The notes: a model not told the origin generated them from the sequence alone. A DNA stretch of 64,000 bases from Janthinobacterium lividum (GCF_034424625.1 NZ_CP139976.1:3100001-3164000); one strand, 5' to 3'. Numbered from the stretch's first letter, positions 9,001 through 17,233 are shown. Numbers and translations: made by a program.

Positions 9001-11712
9001 GCGGGCGTACAGACCTTGCTCACTGGCAGCTCCTATAACGGCAGCATCAATCCCCGTTCGCAGGGCTTGCTGCTGGCTGTCGGCGGCACGGGCCGCGTGC
9101 AGGCCGACGGCAGCTTGCTGCTGACGGGCGGCGGCGATCTCGACCTGCGCGTGGGTGGCGTCCTCAATCCGGCCGGTACGGCAGGCCTCAGTCACATAAA
9201 TGGCGCGCTGATCGATTTGCGCGGCCACGCGGAAACGTCGGCCACGCAACTGGGCAGCCTGGCGCTGCAATACGGTTCGCAGCCGACCCAGCACGTGCCG
9301 CTGGAAACGCGGGCCTACGATGCCTTCACGGCCACGCGCGCCACGCCGCAGGGCGGCATGACCCTGGTGCCGGGCGACGCCACCTTCACCGTGGCGACGC
9401 TGGGCGACCAGGTGCTGCAGGATGTGGCCGACCCCGGTCGCGTGCCCCTGTTCAGCGCATCGGCGTTCACCAGCGCCAAGGGCGAGGCGGGCGTCGGCTA
9501 CAGCTGGTTCAGCCTGTGGACGCCGCGCACGGCGCTCGACCTGTTCTCCGCCGGCGGCAACATGACGCCGCTGACCGCGCCGGTCGGCACGGCCACCGAC
9601 CTGGCCGTCGTCTACCCGTCCATCGTGCGGGTCGCGGCGCCGAATGGCAGCTTGTATTACGGCAAGGCAACCGCCAGCTGGAATAGCGCCACCAGCTATG
9701 CCGATCCGCTGGTGCTGGCGCCATCGCCGAGTGCCCAGCTGGAATGGCTGGCCGGCGATTCCATCTATGCGGGCGGCTATGCCATCAGCCAGTCCGGCGC
9801 CGGCGCGGACAGCATGGCGACGCCGTTCAAGCCGGCCTTCGTGGGATGGAACGCCAATCAGGCCGATTTCACGCCAAAGGCCGGCAATGTCTCGAGCACG
9901 GGGGCGCCGGCGACGCGGACGAGCTATCCGCTCTTCGCCTTCGGCCCCGATTCCGCCAGCGGTCCGGCCAACAGCGGCACGCAAGTGGCGCGCATCTATG
10001 CCGTCCACGGCGATTTGATCGGCGTCAATAGCGGCCGTATCGTCGAGTTCACCGATGCCGCGCACGCGGGCATCACCTGGTACGAGGGGGCGCAACCGGT
10101 CTGGATGAAGGCGGGCCGCGATATCGTCAGCAGCGGCACGGCGCTGCTGGAATCCATCGACGGCACCGCCAGCGGCAACGATATGCGCTTCAGGAATCTC
10201 AGCAATTTATTCGTGCATAACAATGCGTATGACGTGTCGCTGGTGTCGGCCGGGCGCGACATCCTGGGCAGCTCCTTCAACGTGGCCGGTCCTGGCACCC
10301 TCGATATCAGCGCCGGACGCAACATATTGATGCAGGACAAGGGCAGCATCGTCAGCCTCGGCCCCATCGTTCCTGGCGACAAGCGTCCGGGCGCCGGCAT
10401 CGCCATGCAGGCCGGCGTGGGCGCGGCCGGTCTCGACTATCTGCGCTTCGTCAAGCCGTATCTTGACCCGGCGAACGTGGCGCAGACGGGCGTGCCGCTG
10501 GCCGACCAGGCCGGCAAGGTGGTGAAGTCGTACGCGGCCGAGCTGGCCGGCTGGCTGAATGAACGCTACGGCTTCAAGGGCACGGCCGCCGAGGCGCAGG
10601 CCTTTTATCTCGCCTTGGCCGAGCCGCAGCAGCGCGTGTTCGCCCGCCAGGTGTATTTCGCGGAACTGAAGGCGGGCGGGCGCGAGTTCAACGATGCCGA
10701 CAGCGCCCGCTACGGCAGTTTCCTGCGCAGCCGCAATGCCATCGCAGGCCTGGCGCCGGCCACGGACGCCAGCGGCAAGGCGATTTCGTATGCGGGCGAC
10801 ATCACCATGTACCGCGGCACGGTTGGTCTCTTCAACTCGGACTCGGGAAAAAACGACCGCATGGTTGCCCGCAGCGGCTACGTGCACACGAACTTCGGCG
10901 GCGACATCCAGCTGCTGACGCCGGGCGGCAGGCAGGTGTTCGGCATCGAAGGCGAGGCGCCGCCGGCCACCTCGGGCGTCATCACCAAGGGCGGCGGCAA
11001 TATCGACCTGTTTTCGCACGGCAGTATCCTGTTGGGCCAGAGCCGCATCATGACGACGTTTGGCGGCGACATTCTGGGCTGGTCGTCGCAGGGCGACATC
11101 AACGCGGGGCGCGGTTCGAAGTCGACCATCGTCTACACGCCGCCCAAGCGCGTGTATGACAACTGGGGCAACGTGACCCTGTCGTCCGACGTGCCGAGCA
11201 CGGGCGCCGGCATCGCCACCCTGGCGCCGATCGCGGAAGTGCCGGCCGGCGACGTGGACTTGCTGGCCCCACTGGGCACCATCGATGCGGGCGAGGCGGG
11301 CATCCGCGTCTCGGGCAACGTCAACCTGGCTGCGCTGAAGGTGATGAACGCGGCGAATATCCAGGTCAAGGGCGAAGCGAAGGGCATGCCGACGGTGGCG
11401 TCCGTCAACGTGGCGGCCATGACGAACGCCAGCGCGGCGGCGACACAGGCCACGGCGGCGGCGCAGGAAGTGGTACAGCGCGAGCGCGCCGCCACCCGTT
11501 CGGCGCAGCCCTCCGTGTTCACGGTGCGCGTGCTGGGCTTTGGCAGCGAAGCGCCGCCCGACAGCGCGCAAGCCACTCCGGCCGACGGCGCGCGCATCGA
11601 GGCGGCCGATTACAACCCGCGCAGCGCCGTGCGCGTGCTGGGCCTGGGGCCGCTGCCGGAATCGGCCACGCGCCAGCTGACGGCGCAAGAGCGCAGCAGG
11701 TTGTCGCCATGA
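1..11712 (+). CDS. Giant filamentous haemagglutinin-type adhesin, DUF3739 family (5' end outside window)
   Basis: The reading frame is open from base 1, so the true start, secretion signal and TPS domain lie upstream; about 3,900 residues are visible. The first residues match the end of an FHA-type secretion domain (GGYVMLLGKEV, then a PKGQ..LAAGDS stretch). The body is Gly/Ala/Asp/Val-rich with short repeated turns (GG-I-L motifs), as expected for a long right-handed beta-helix. Near the C terminus (about 11040-11430) is a DUF3739-like block with GDINAGRG and GDVDLLAP..TIDAGEAGIR. Cysteines are rare, apart from two C-x6-C loops at visible residues 2747/2754 and 2792/2799. The known family role is surface adhesion or biofilm via two-partner secretion; no TpsB partner is in the window. 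The stop overlaps the next gene by 4 bp. Family call is strong; ligand unknown. Confidence 0.9.
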   Translation, partial: GGGYVMLLGKEVHNGGEISTPKGQALLAAGDSFSIKKGVGTDGNPLSTTRGSEVVPQFAAGSTAGKVVNTGLIQAREGDVTLAGRTVQQDGVLLATTTTATRGTIHLNALGSDAAVTVGRGAATAILVEDDGKTTALDSQRDAMRGPAVTSTENILAVNDRRDQSRIEIGSAGTVEFLGDSLTLATGGQIAVNAAGRSLVRDGAQLDVSGAVGVKVAMEANNIDINVQGNEQRDAPVNRDGKALINNNIWVDRRKLVFVPKGTNGYDSDRWYTAGGLLEVAGYLGTQGHSVSEWMAQGGTVSFGGKDVVTQLGSSINLSGGTLDVQTGALRQTWLKGADGKLYEAGSAPADLAYAGVYKGYEEEHARWGKDASAFYANPLIAAQKRLENGYTVGRDAGKLVVATGSAVLEGSIAGDVFQGERQAQAPQAVLDGYQQSQLAAAQRGQLIVGQYQPMFDKRTGVLQHALSAVMDEVRLTRVQDGIAAGLDVADVLAAERQGKLLLDTNLLNSQQLGAVRIAAKGAITVDSALQVADGGNITLFGKEVAINASLRSRGGSIAAGNVLNQIGALGMLDTFVNPGVPPGKLVLADGVSLDTSGLLSNVLRDPLAAAGLPYLNGGSVSLRTYGDVRIGNGSLIDVSSGAAILAQAKQQGGKGGNVTLASYGATADLALGEGAQVRGHGVQGGGKLELQANKIMIGHIEKPEAGTVQLDGGFFDKGFSSYSLVGKQGVTVADGTQVDVRMPVLRVVENEKLALWTPEQVTENPLKGTLTQRKGASLAVQVGDIQSGAADMAIAELLVGKNAVVSVDAGQSIKLSSVGQLTVDGRLNAWGGKISLGGVGVDRPVSEAVEAAGHGRSIWIGEHAVLDVAARAVSATDAQGRRYGKVVDGGSIVVGGEIDHAQGSTSAASLFVVVRDGAVLDASGAHAVLDINGDAIDVASAGGSIALASNNGLYLDGQLLARAGGAGAAGGSLSVATGSPEYRKELAQARVLQGRQLILTQRQLASDLAEGISAQDGEQALQYGHGRLSVEQVDAGGFGNLALLGAVTFGGDVTLKMQQSFQLYGAPALAPGSSPDARVKVAAPYVRLASIKPVGRDFYVRPGTAGQTPVARQIGFEGDLIDVRGLVNIVADDVRLTSRGDLRFLLSPLGWDGNQPTTVLSTQGDMTLSAAQLYPETGAGAAVRAGVGTTLGNISYDPKRTLTIARSTDTIPAVPYSAFGMLQFGAAHIEQGGIVRAPLGLINLGVGTFASENSLSINLLPGSITSVSAAGMVMPYGGTADGQSWNVDGKKTEFIGVGGAAVNGAMRVGIDIASVEVAVKPGALLDLSGGGELTGAGFISGRGGSTDARYHPLLQVGANGGFVLPGLATNPVYAIVPGAQAPQAPAGGEKGAADPAIGRQVTIGKGVPGLPAGTYTLMPSTYALLPGAFRVELNGLAGQGASATLAQPLRNGSWAAPGTLSIAGTDIRAPLASQLILTPAKVLRTYSQYNETGYAAFALADAQTRGIPRPLLPADAKTLKLQLAPGAGIDAFQFDGTGKFAAATGGFGGTVSVIPGGPEDIEIVADGASATPDFGGVTLHAASLNAIGAARIVVGSTPIVIYGQGGNYISFGTAQAHNIYLRSGAVLSAPEVLLLARDPWNIEWTAGLIDIAPGAGINTLGRGKVAYDANDGFVYQSNAGIHMLAASNGLMNVAPVGGSARGGISVGVCGDACTDKGTASLYSEGTLLMSTNGSFELDNSARYGTRNLSLAVGAINMGSSEALAAAQANGTRSSGLAMNQGVLDRLLRGDTSTGAPALQALMLSAADSVNFYGDVVLDTYDKTSGKSTLERLVLTTPAMYGQGGADAVATIRTANLIWGGALSPAGNVITRGAGTGSGTLNLEAERIDFGFGPFTQPAGVDSFDRLALGFGYVNLKASGQVTANHKGSLSVYQAQGAYETGKGYQYSGGNLNISTPLLTGDAGSAHSYTAGGALTVAAPAGAAPAAPVKSNDGLGAQLALHGDSVSVATAVVLPSGKLTVSAQHDITVADGARIDMAGRKSTFFDVDKYSWGGDVTLDSRAGDIRQGAGSVIDLSAVNNRAGSLKAVALDGAAGMVNLQGKILGGASGSYDAGGTVVPYKKGSVDVRAQTLGEGGSLDSQFASLNGRLNEGGVTGGRSFQLKQGDLTIGNELKAGEVQVSLDNGRLTVAGVIDASGERVGSIRLAGKHGITLADNAVLDAHGTLLRVDSYGKIIDSPNRAMVELNGGEGLLSLAGGAQIDVRHGTAAVAGKGKGEHDGAARGTLELSAPRLGSGGSRTDADAATFGDIAIATGGGFTVRGAKSIAVNAMQRYDDAAYATDLSASGRPYQVINQAYLDSKHADSTAFIDAALANTNLRNIKLAGLTTAAYAEALHLRPGVDIVSKTPDGDLVVRGDLDLSGMRYASLNPRFPQTAVRGSGEVGSLLLRAGGDLSIYGSINDGFAPPPATQDDKGWILLPGRDINGSDVIVPGQGVTVADGTLFPGGIALNYDLPVKGFNLPANTRLPVAVTLDQPMTVRAGTVLAAAVRDSAGNIVHAAGSLLATEQVFTPGMRLDAGSVLAHAVKVRAMTWPKGVPLPGVAGERGVFVLDGNLALAVGALIPSGMDVKLMPNVESIQLRPEVAGSQGKLWAIAPMLAEGSQAWGLRLVAGADLEAADTRSVQAHPEHATLRLADSHYGVYGVLVPPKGVQYWTREAQELGEREGIPGIVAGEPITEEFTSQFGQTVEVFCANDPTLCVLKLAYVWTKAGAEEFADPSVKAGDVVDLDGLGWPTMCEENPTWCGTSSPSYNYKPSSLRHSVLRTGTGDLDMVSGGDLRVDSLYGVYTAGMSSVPTSASDPFNLPRSRNADGTVLANPDGAHERLVDGGADSIYRAWYPDQGGNLLLKVAGNLSGSLVDAPSASNERPVSKDAMADSAAVGNWLWRQGSGSVATGGPAQPTAWWINFGSYVRRDTLADTVLGFTGFGTLGGGNLRAEVAGDAGVQTLLTGSSYNGSINPRSQGLLLAVGGTGRVQADGSLLLTGGGDLDLRVGGVLNPAGTAGLSHINGALIDLRGHAETSATQLGSLALQYGSQPTQHVPLETRAYDAFTATRATPQGGMTLVPGDATFTVATLGDQVLQDVADPGRVPLFSASAFTSAKGEAGVGYSWFSLWTPRTALDLFSAGGNMTPLTAPVGTATDLAVVYPSIVRVAAPNGSLYYGKATASWNSATSYADPLVLAPSPSAQLEWLAGDSIYAGGYAISQSGAGADSMATPFKPAFVGWNANQADFTPKAGNVSSTGAPATRTSYPLFAFGPDSASGPANSGTQVARIYAVHGDLIGVNSGRIVEFTDAAHAGITWYEGAQPVWMKAGRDIVSSGTALLESIDGTASGNDMRFRNLSNLFVHNNAYDVSLVSAGRDILGSSFNVAGPGTLDISAGRNILMQDKGSIVSLGPIVPGDKRPGAGIAMQAGVGAAGLDYLRFVKPYLDPANVAQTGVPLADQAGKVVKSYAAELAGWLNERYGFKGTAAEAQAFYLALAEPQQRVFARQVYFAELKAGGREFNDADSARYGSFLRSRNAIAGLAPATDASGKAISYAGDITMYRGTVGLFNSDSGKNDRMVARSGYVHTNFGGDIQLLTPGGRQVFGIEGEAPPATSGVITKGGGNIDLFSHGSILLGQSRIMTTFGGDILGWSSQGDINAGRGSKSTIVYTPPKRVYDNWGNVTLSSDVPSTGAGIATLAPIAEVPAGDVDLLAPLGTIDAGEAGIRVSGNVNLAALKVMNAANIQVKGEAKGMPTVASVNVAAMTNASAAATQATAAAQEVVQRERAATRSAQPSVFTVRVLGFGSEAPPDSAQATPADGARIEAADYNPRSAVRVLGLGPLPESATRQLTAQERSRLSP

Positions 11713-12425
11713 TGGCCGGCATGACCCACGTGGCTGCTGTCTTGCCCTTGCGCGCGGCGGGGCATACCGGCATGGCCTGGTGCCGGCCTGCCATCCGGCC
11801 CCGTCTGCAGGCGGCCAACGACGTGGCGCCCCTGTCAGTTCTGCCGCCAGGGCAGGGCGCCCGCCTGCAGGCTGTGCTGGAAAGCAATTACGCGGCCCTG
11901 CACCGGCGCCTGGCGCGCCACCTGGGCTGCGCCGAGCTGGCCAGCGACAGCCTGCACGACGCCTGGCTGCGGCTGGGCGCGCTGGCGGCCGGGGACGGCG
12001 CGGCGCTGGCGCACAGCCCCGTCGCCTATGTCTTCCGCGTGGCGTGCAATGCGGCCATGGACAGCCTGCGCCGCAACCGCGCCTGGCTGTATGCGGACGA
12101 GGGCGATGGGGACGGCGCTGCCGGCCTCGTCGATTTCCTCGCCGATACTGCGGCCGGGCCGGAACGCCTGGCCGAGCTGCAGGCCGACGTGCGGCGGCTG
12201 GCGCAGGCCGTCGACTTGCTGCCGCGGCGCCACCGGCAAGTGCTGGAAGCGTTGCGCGTGGATGAGCTGACCCGCCAGGAAGTGGCCGAGCGGCACGACA
12301 TGTCCTTGCGGAATGTCGATACGGCCCTGCGCCAGGCGCTTGACCATTGCGCCCGCCACACCGGTTACGCGGCGCAGGGGGGCGTCGGCACCACCCGGCG
12401 CAGCCTGCGCTTGCGCCAGGGATAG
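11709..12425 (+). CDS. ECF-type RNA polymerase sigma factor coupled to the adhesin gene
   Basis: 238 residues. After a 40-60 residue N-terminal extension, a region-2-like segment (LHRRLARHLG...SDSLHDAWLRL...YVFRVACNAAMDSLRR) and a region-4 helix-turn-helix (LLPRRHRQVLEALRVDELTRQEVAERHDMS) match FecI-like ECF sigma factors. The start ATG overlaps the stop of the adhesin gene (ATGA), which implies translational coupling. A second ATG directly follows, so the start could be three bases later. Unlike the other three sigma genes in this window, no fecR anti-sigma gene follows; the next gene is an unrelated oxidoreductase. A regulator could lie upstream of the window. Role in expressing the adhesin operon is inference. 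Confidence 0.82.
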   Translation: MMAGMTHVAAVLPLRAAGHTGMAWCRPAIRPRLQAANDVAPLSVLPPGQGARLQAVLESNYAALHRRLARHLGCAELASDSLHDAWLRLGALAAGDGAALAHSPVAYVFRVACNAAMDSLRRNRAWLYADEGDGDGAAGLVDFLADTAAGPERLAELQADVRRLAQAVDLLPRRHRQVLEALRVDELTRQEVAERHDMSLRNVDTALRQALDHCARHTGYAAQGGVGTTRRSLRLRQG

Positions 12426-12544
12426 GCGCTCACCGATGTCTTACGTTCGTTCGCGTACAGACGCGTAGGAATCCGGCCGTCAGACTGGTGCTTCGGGCCT
12501 GCATGCGCCCACCCAGCCAGTCCACAGCCAGGAGGAAGCGCGAG

Positions 12545-13204
12545 ATGACAGAGTGTAATCACATCAATGCCGGCAGGCGCGGTTTGCTGATCGCCGGCGC
12601 GCTGTCTGCCACGGCAGCGGCCGTGCCCGGCGTGGCGGGAGCGGCGGAAGCGGTGAATACGGCCACCCAGGCCGGTATTTCTCCGCCACCCGTCCTGATG
12701 CAAGTCAGCCTGGACGTCAATGGCCAGCGCCACAGCCTGGAACTCGACACGCGCACCACCTTGCTCGACGCCTTGCGCGAACAGCTGCACCTGACGGGCA
12801 CCAAAAAGGGTTGCGACCACGGCCAGTGCGGCGCCTGCACCGTCATGCTCGATGGCCAGCGCATCAATGCCTGCTTGACTCTTGCTGTGATGCATGACGG
12901 GGCCAAGGTCACCACCATCGAGGGACTGGGCACGCCCGACAAGCTGCACCCGATGCAAGCCGCCTTCGTCGCGCATGACGGTTATCAATGCGGCTACTGT
13001 ACCCCGGGGCAGATCTGCTCGGCCGTTGCCGCGCTATCAGAGATCCGCCAGGGCATCCCCAGCCACGTCAGCACCGACTTGAATGCGGCCCCCTCGGTGA
13101 CGCCGGAAGAATTGCGCGAGCGTATGAGCGGCAATATCTGCCGCTGCGGCGCCTACTCCAACATCATCGAGGCCATCACCGAGGTGGCGGGGAGGCCGGC
13201 ATGA
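12545..13204 (+). CDS. paoA: Periplasmic aldehyde oxidoreductase, [2Fe-2S] subunit (PaoA-like)
   Basis: 219 residues. Start chosen at the ATG preceded by AGGAGG at about 12528; the open frame runs further upstream but has no ribosome site. A twin-arginine leader ([11 protein letters not shown]) predicts Tat export. The first iron-sulfur motif is CDHGQCGAC...C near residues 97-117, and the second is [10 protein letters not shown]...CRCGAY in the C-terminal helical domain; together they hold two [2Fe-2S] clusters as in xanthine oxidase family small subunits. First gene of a tight three-gene operon; its stop overlaps paoB by 4 bp (ATGA). Known family role: electron transfer from the molybdenum centre in the periplasmic PaoABC aldehyde detoxification enzyme of E. 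coli. The dedicated maturation chaperone gene paoD is not seen nearby. Confidence 0.92.
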   Translation: MTECNHINAGRRGLLIAGALSATAAAVPGVAGAAEAVNTATQAGISPPPVLMQVSLDVNGQRHSLELDTRTTLLDALREQLHLTGTKKGCDHGQCGACTVMLDGQRINACLTLAVMHDGAKVTTIEGLGTPDKLHPMQAAFVAHDGYQCGYCTPGQICSAVAALSEIRQGIPSHVSTDLNAAPSVTPEELRERMSGNICRCGAYSNIIEAITEVAGRPA

Positions 13205-14160
13205 GAGTGTTCAGCTACCAGAAGGCCGCCACGCCGGCCGAAGCGGCGGCCGCCGCCCTGCACACGCCGGGCGCCCGCTTCATCGCGGGCGGCACGAATC
13301 TGCTCGATCTGATGAAACTGGAGATCGAAACGCCCACGCATTTGATCGACGTCAATGGCCTCGCGCTGGATAAAGTGGAAGCAACAAGGGACGGCGGCTT
13401 GCGCATCGGCGCCCTCGTGCGCAATACGGCCCTGGCAGCCCACGCCACCGTGCGCCGCGATTATGCCGTGCTGTCGCGCGCCTTGCTGGCCGGCGCCTCG
13501 GCGCAACTGCGCAACAAGGCGACGACGGCCGGCAACCTGCTGCAGCGCACGCGCTGCCCTTACTTTTATGATATCAACCAGGCGTGCAACAAGCGCCTGC
13601 CGGGCAGCGGCTGCTCGGCCATCGCCGGCTTCAGCCGGCCGCTGGCGATTCTGGGCGGCAGCGAGGCTTGCATCGCCACGCATCCCAGCGACATGGCCGT
13701 GGCCATGCGCGTGCTTGACGCTGCCATCGACACGGTGCGGGCCGACGGCGCCGTGCGCACTATCCCCATCGCCGATTTCTACCGCTTGCCGGGCAACACG
13801 CCACAGCTGGAAACAGTACTGCAGCCGGGCGAACTGATCACCAGCGTGACCTTGCCCCGGCCCGCCGGCGGCACGCATGTCTACCGCAAGGTGCGCGACC
13901 GCGCCTCGTACGCGTTCGCGCTGGTGTCCGTGGCGGCCATCATCTTGCCCAATGGCACGGGCAGGCTGGCCCTGGGCGGCGTCGCGCCGCAGCCGTGGAG
14001 AATTTCTGGCGCCGAGCAGGCGATACCGAATGGCGCCGCCGCCGTGGTCCAGCAGTTGCTGGCCGGCGCCAAACCGACTGACGACAACGCCTTCAAGGTG
14101 ACCCTGGCGCAGCGCACGATTGCCGCGGTGCTGGCTGAAGCGCAAGCGAAGAAAGGCTAG
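13201..14160 (+). CDS. paoB: Periplasmic aldehyde oxidoreductase, FAD subunit (PaoB-like)
   Basis: 319 residues. The N-terminal FAD-binding fold has the typical [13 protein letters not shown] motif and a second [10 protein letters not shown] element. The Cys-rich insert [21 protein letters not shown] is nearly the same as the segment of E. coli PaoB that binds an extra [4Fe-4S] cluster, which separates this subfamily from ordinary xanthine dehydrogenase FAD subunits. Start ATG overlaps the paoA stop; the paoC start follows after 4 bp. Predicted to pass electrons between the iron-sulfur clusters and FAD; it has no signal peptide of its own and probably leaves the cell with the Tat-exported PaoA. 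Confidence 0.92.
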   Translation: MRVFSYQKAATPAEAAAAALHTPGARFIAGGTNLLDLMKLEIETPTHLIDVNGLALDKVEATRDGGLRIGALVRNTALAAHATVRRDYAVLSRALLAGASAQLRNKATTAGNLLQRTRCPYFYDINQACNKRLPGSGCSAIAGFSRPLAILGGSEACIATHPSDMAVAMRVLDAAIDTVRADGAVRTIPIADFYRLPGNTPQLETVLQPGELITSVTLPRPAGGTHVYRKVRDRASYAFALVSVAAIILPNGTGRLALGGVAPQPWRISGAEQAIPNGAAAVVQQLLAGAKPTDDNAFKVTLAQRTIAAVLAEAQAKKG

Positions 14161-14164
14161 GGCC

Positions 14165-16372
14165 ATGAAATTCACGATACCTGCGACCACCAATCCCATC
14201 GACCAGCTGAAAGTCGTGGGCCGTCCCACGGACCGCATCGACGGCCCCCTGAAAACCACGGGCACGGCGCCATATGCGTATGAACAGAACCAGGCCGCGC
14301 CGCACGCCGCCTATGGCCATGTCGTCGGCGCGGCCATTGCCAGGGGCCGCATCGCGTCCATCGACACCAGCGCCGCGCGGCGCGCGCCTGGCGTGCTGGC
14401 CGTGGTGACGGCGGAATCGGCGGGAAAATTAGGCAAAGGCAAGATGAACACGGCAAACCTGCTCGGTGGTCCGGACATTGAACATTACCATCAGGCCATC
14501 GCGCTGGTAGTGGCGGAAACTTTCGAACAGGCCCGTTCGGCCGCGCAGTTGCTCGACGTTAAATATGTCGAGCAGAAGGGCGCCTTCGACTTGGCGAAAG
14601 CCAAGGGCACGGCGGCCAAGCCGAAGGACGGCAAGCCCGACAGCAAGACGGGCAACTTCGCCGGCGCCTTTGCGAATGCGCCCGTGCGCCTGGACGCCAC
14701 CTATACGACGCCTGACCAGTCGCACGCCATGATGGAGCCGCACGCCTCGATTGCCGCCTGGGAAGGGGACAAGGTGACGCTGTGGACGGCGAACCAGATG
14801 GTGGACTGGGGCCGGGGCGACTTGGCCCGTACCTTGGGCATACCGAAAGACAAGGTGCGCATCGTTTCGCCCTACATCGGCGGTGGCTTCGGCGGCAAGC
14901 TGTTCGTGCGCGCGGAAGCCTTGCTGGCTGCCCTGGGGGCGCGCGCGGCGCAGCGTCCCGTCAAGGTGGCCCTGACGCGGCCCCTGATGTTCAACAACAC
15001 GACGCACCGGCCAGCCACCATCCAGCGCCTGCGCATCGGCGCCACGCGCGACGGCAAGATCACGGCCATCGGCCATGAATCGTGGTCCGGCGACTTGAAA
15101 GGTGGCCAGCCGGAAACGGCCGTGATGCAGACGCGGCTGCTGTATGCGGGGCCGAACCGCATGACGGCCATGCGCCTGGCCGTGCTTGACTTGCCGGAAG
15201 GCAATGCCATGCGCGCGCCGGGCGAGGCGCCGGGGCTGATGGCGCTGGAAATTGCCATGGACGAGATGGCCGACAAGCTGAAAATGGATCCCATCGTTTT
15301 CCGCATCCTGAACGACACGAAAGTGGACCCGGAAAAGCCGAGCAGGCCGTTTTCCCAGCGCCGCCTGATCGACTGCCTGCGCACAGGCGCCGTGGAATTC
15401 GGCTGGAAGGAGAGATCAACGCAGCCGGGTGCGCGGCGCGACGGCCGCTGGCTCGTCGGCATGGGCGTTGCCGCCGCCTTCCGCAACAACCTCGTCATGA
15501 AGTCCGCCGCGCGCGTGCGCCTCGATGGCAATGGCGTGATCACGGTGGAAACGGACATGACGGACATCGGCACGGGCAGCTATACCATCATTGCCCAGAC
15601 GGCGGCGGAAATGCTGGGCGTGACGTTGAACAAAGTGGTCGTGCGCCTGGGCGATTCGGATTTTCCCGTCTCGGCCGGTTCAGGCGGGCAATGGGGCGGC
15701 AACAGTTCCACGGCCGGCGTCTACGCGGCCTGCGTGCGCCTGCGCCAGGCCATCGCCGGCAAGCTGGGCTTCGATGAAAAAGAAGCGCGCTTTTCCGATG
15801 GGCAAGTGAGCCAGGGCGAGCGCAGCGTGCCGCTCGCGGCCGCCGCCTACCATGGCGATGTCGTCGCGGAAGACCATATGGAATACGGCGACCTCGATAA
15901 AAAATTCCAGCAATCGACGTTCGGCGCCCATTTCGTCGAAGTGGGCGTGGACAGCGACACGGGCGAAGTGCGCGTGCGCCGCATGCTGGCCGTGTGCGCG
16001 GCCGGCCGCATCCTGAACCCGAAAGCGGCCCGCAGCCAGGTGATCGGCGCCATGACCATGGGCGTGGGCGCGGCCCTGATGGAAGAACTGGTGGTTGACC
16101 AGCGCCGCGGCTTCTTCGTCAACCACGACCTGGCCGGCTACGAAGTGCCCGTGCACGCCGACATCCCGCACCAGGACGTCATCTTCCTCGATGAAACCGA
16201 CCCCATGTCCTCGCCCATGAAAGCCAAGGGCGTGGGCGAGCTGGGTATCTGCGGCGTGGCGGCGGCCATCGCCAATGCCGTCTACAACGCCACCGGCGTG
16301 CGCGTGCGCGACTATCCGGTGACCCTGGACAAGCTGCTGGCGAAGTTGCCGGAATCGGCCCGTATTGCCTGA
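14165..16372 (+). CDS. paoC: Periplasmic aldehyde oxidoreductase, molybdenum-binding subunit (PaoC-like)
   Basis: 735 residues, close to the length of E. coli PaoC. The N terminus (VGRPTDRIDGPLKTTGTAPYAYE) and the motif YIGGGFGGK are typical of the xanthine oxidase molybdopterin domain. The C-terminal KGVGELGICGVAAAIANAVYNATGVR block carries the expected catalytic glutamate (KGVGE). Reaction: oxidation of aldehydes to carboxylic acids using the molybdenum-dinucleotide cofactor. Last gene of the paoABC operon; ATG chosen just downstream of the paoB stop. No terminator is obvious before the next gene. Confidence 0.92.
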   Translation: MKFTIPATTNPIDQLKVVGRPTDRIDGPLKTTGTAPYAYEQNQAAPHAAYGHVVGAAIARGRIASIDTSAARRAPGVLAVVTAESAGKLGKGKMNTANLLGGPDIEHYHQAIALVVAETFEQARSAAQLLDVKYVEQKGAFDLAKAKGTAAKPKDGKPDSKTGNFAGAFANAPVRLDATYTTPDQSHAMMEPHASIAAWEGDKVTLWTANQMVDWGRGDLARTLGIPKDKVRIVSPYIGGGFGGKLFVRAEALLAALGARAAQRPVKVALTRPLMFNNTTHRPATIQRLRIGATRDGKITAIGHESWSGDLKGGQPETAVMQTRLLYAGPNRMTAMRLAVLDLPEGNAMRAPGEAPGLMALEIAMDEMADKLKMDPIVFRILNDTKVDPEKPSRPFSQRRLIDCLRTGAVEFGWKERSTQPGARRDGRWLVGMGVAAAFRNNLVMKSAARVRLDGNGVITVETDMTDIGTGSYTIIAQTAAEMLGVTLNKVVVRLGDSDFPVSAGSGGQWGGNSSTAGVYAACVRLRQAIAGKLGFDEKEARFSDGQVSQGERSVPLAAAAYHGDVVAEDHMEYGDLDKKFQQSTFGAHFVEVGVDSDTGEVRVRRMLAVCAAGRILNPKAARSQVIGAMTMGVGAALMEELVVDQRRGFFVNHDLAGYEVPVHADIPHQDVIFLDETDPMSSPMKAKGVGELGICGVAAAIANAVYNATGVRVRDYPVTLDKLLAKLPESARIA

Positions 16373-16446
16373 ACGGGGTGGGCTATTGGTTTTTCGTATC
16401 TGCACTGCTATATTGTCGAAACATTATTCGATCGTATGGGAGAGGC

Positions 16447-17166
16447 ATGAAGCGCGCACTGTTGCTGGTGGTGGGTCTGTTTAACTTGAATATGGCCGCC
16501 CAGGCCTCGTCCTTGCCCGATTACCCCTTCATTTTCCAGACAGGGACGGCGCAGGTGGAAGTGCCGCCGGACATGGCCGTCATGGAGATCACCGTTGCCA
16601 GCCGGGGCGCCGATGCGGCAAAGACGCTGGGCGTGGTCAATGCTGGTGCCGCGGAGGTCTTCCAGTTGCTGGGCAAGGTGAAAATTGCGCAAGCGGATAT
16701 CCAGGCCTCCGAAATCATGCGCACGCTCGATTATTCAGGCAGGGAAAAACGCGATTCGCCGCCCATGTACGTCATCAACCGCAACCTGCGCGTCTGGGTC
16801 CGGGACTTGGCGGCATGGACGCCACTGGTGTCGGAGCTGGCCGCCATGAAAAATATCACCCGGATGGATACGGAATTCAAGACCAGCGCGCACGACGCGC
16901 TGGTCGCCGAACTGGACCTGAAGGCTGCCAGGGATGCGGAGACGAAGGCGGCGCGCATTGCCAAATCGTTCAACCGGAAGATCGCGTCCGTCATGGCCAT
17001 ATCGGAAGTGTCGTTTCAATCGATCGAGCGCGCGCTGATGCGTTCCGGCAATGAGGGTTTCGCGCCGCCGCCCTTTATTCCTCCCACGGAGCCTTCGTCG
17101 GCCGTCCGCGCGCCGGGCAGCATCGCATTGGAGAAAAGCGTGAATGTCCTGTTCAAGCTGGAATAG
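16447..17166 (+). CDS. SIMPL-domain (DUF541, YggE-like) periplasmic protein
   Basis: 239 residues. A Sec signal peptide (MKRALLLVVGLFNLNMAAQASS) precedes a SIMPL/DUF541 fold: the opening strand has the typical TGTAQVEVPPDMAVMEITV sequence, and a middle part with paired strands and an Ala/Lys-rich helix follows. Start chosen at ATG with GGGAGAGGC immediately upstream; the frame is open from 16378 but lacks a better site. E. coli YggE has been linked to oxidative stress defence; the biochemical role of the family is not settled. It follows paoC by 74 bp in the same direction and could be co-transcribed with it, but nothing in the sequence proves this. Confidence 0.8.
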   Translation: MKRALLLVVGLFNLNMAAQASSLPDYPFIFQTGTAQVEVPPDMAVMEITVASRGADAAKTLGVVNAGAAEVFQLLGKVKIAQADIQASEIMRTLDYSGREKRDSPPMYVINRNLRVWVRDLAAWTPLVSELAAMKNITRMDTEFKTSAHDALVAELDLKAARDAETKAARIAKSFNRKIASVMAISEVSFQSIERALMRSGNEGFAPPPFIPPTEPSSAVRAPGSIALEKSVNVLFKLE

Positions 17167-17233
17167 GCGCAGCTGGCGGCATGGCAGGTCAATAAGCATA
17201 GCAAAATTGCGCGACATCTTCCGGTCTCTGCAA

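Noticed and set aside
12347..12544. Upstream extension of the paoA frame
   Set aside because: It would overlap the sigma factor gene and bury the Tat leader; the ribosome site before 12545 decides the start.
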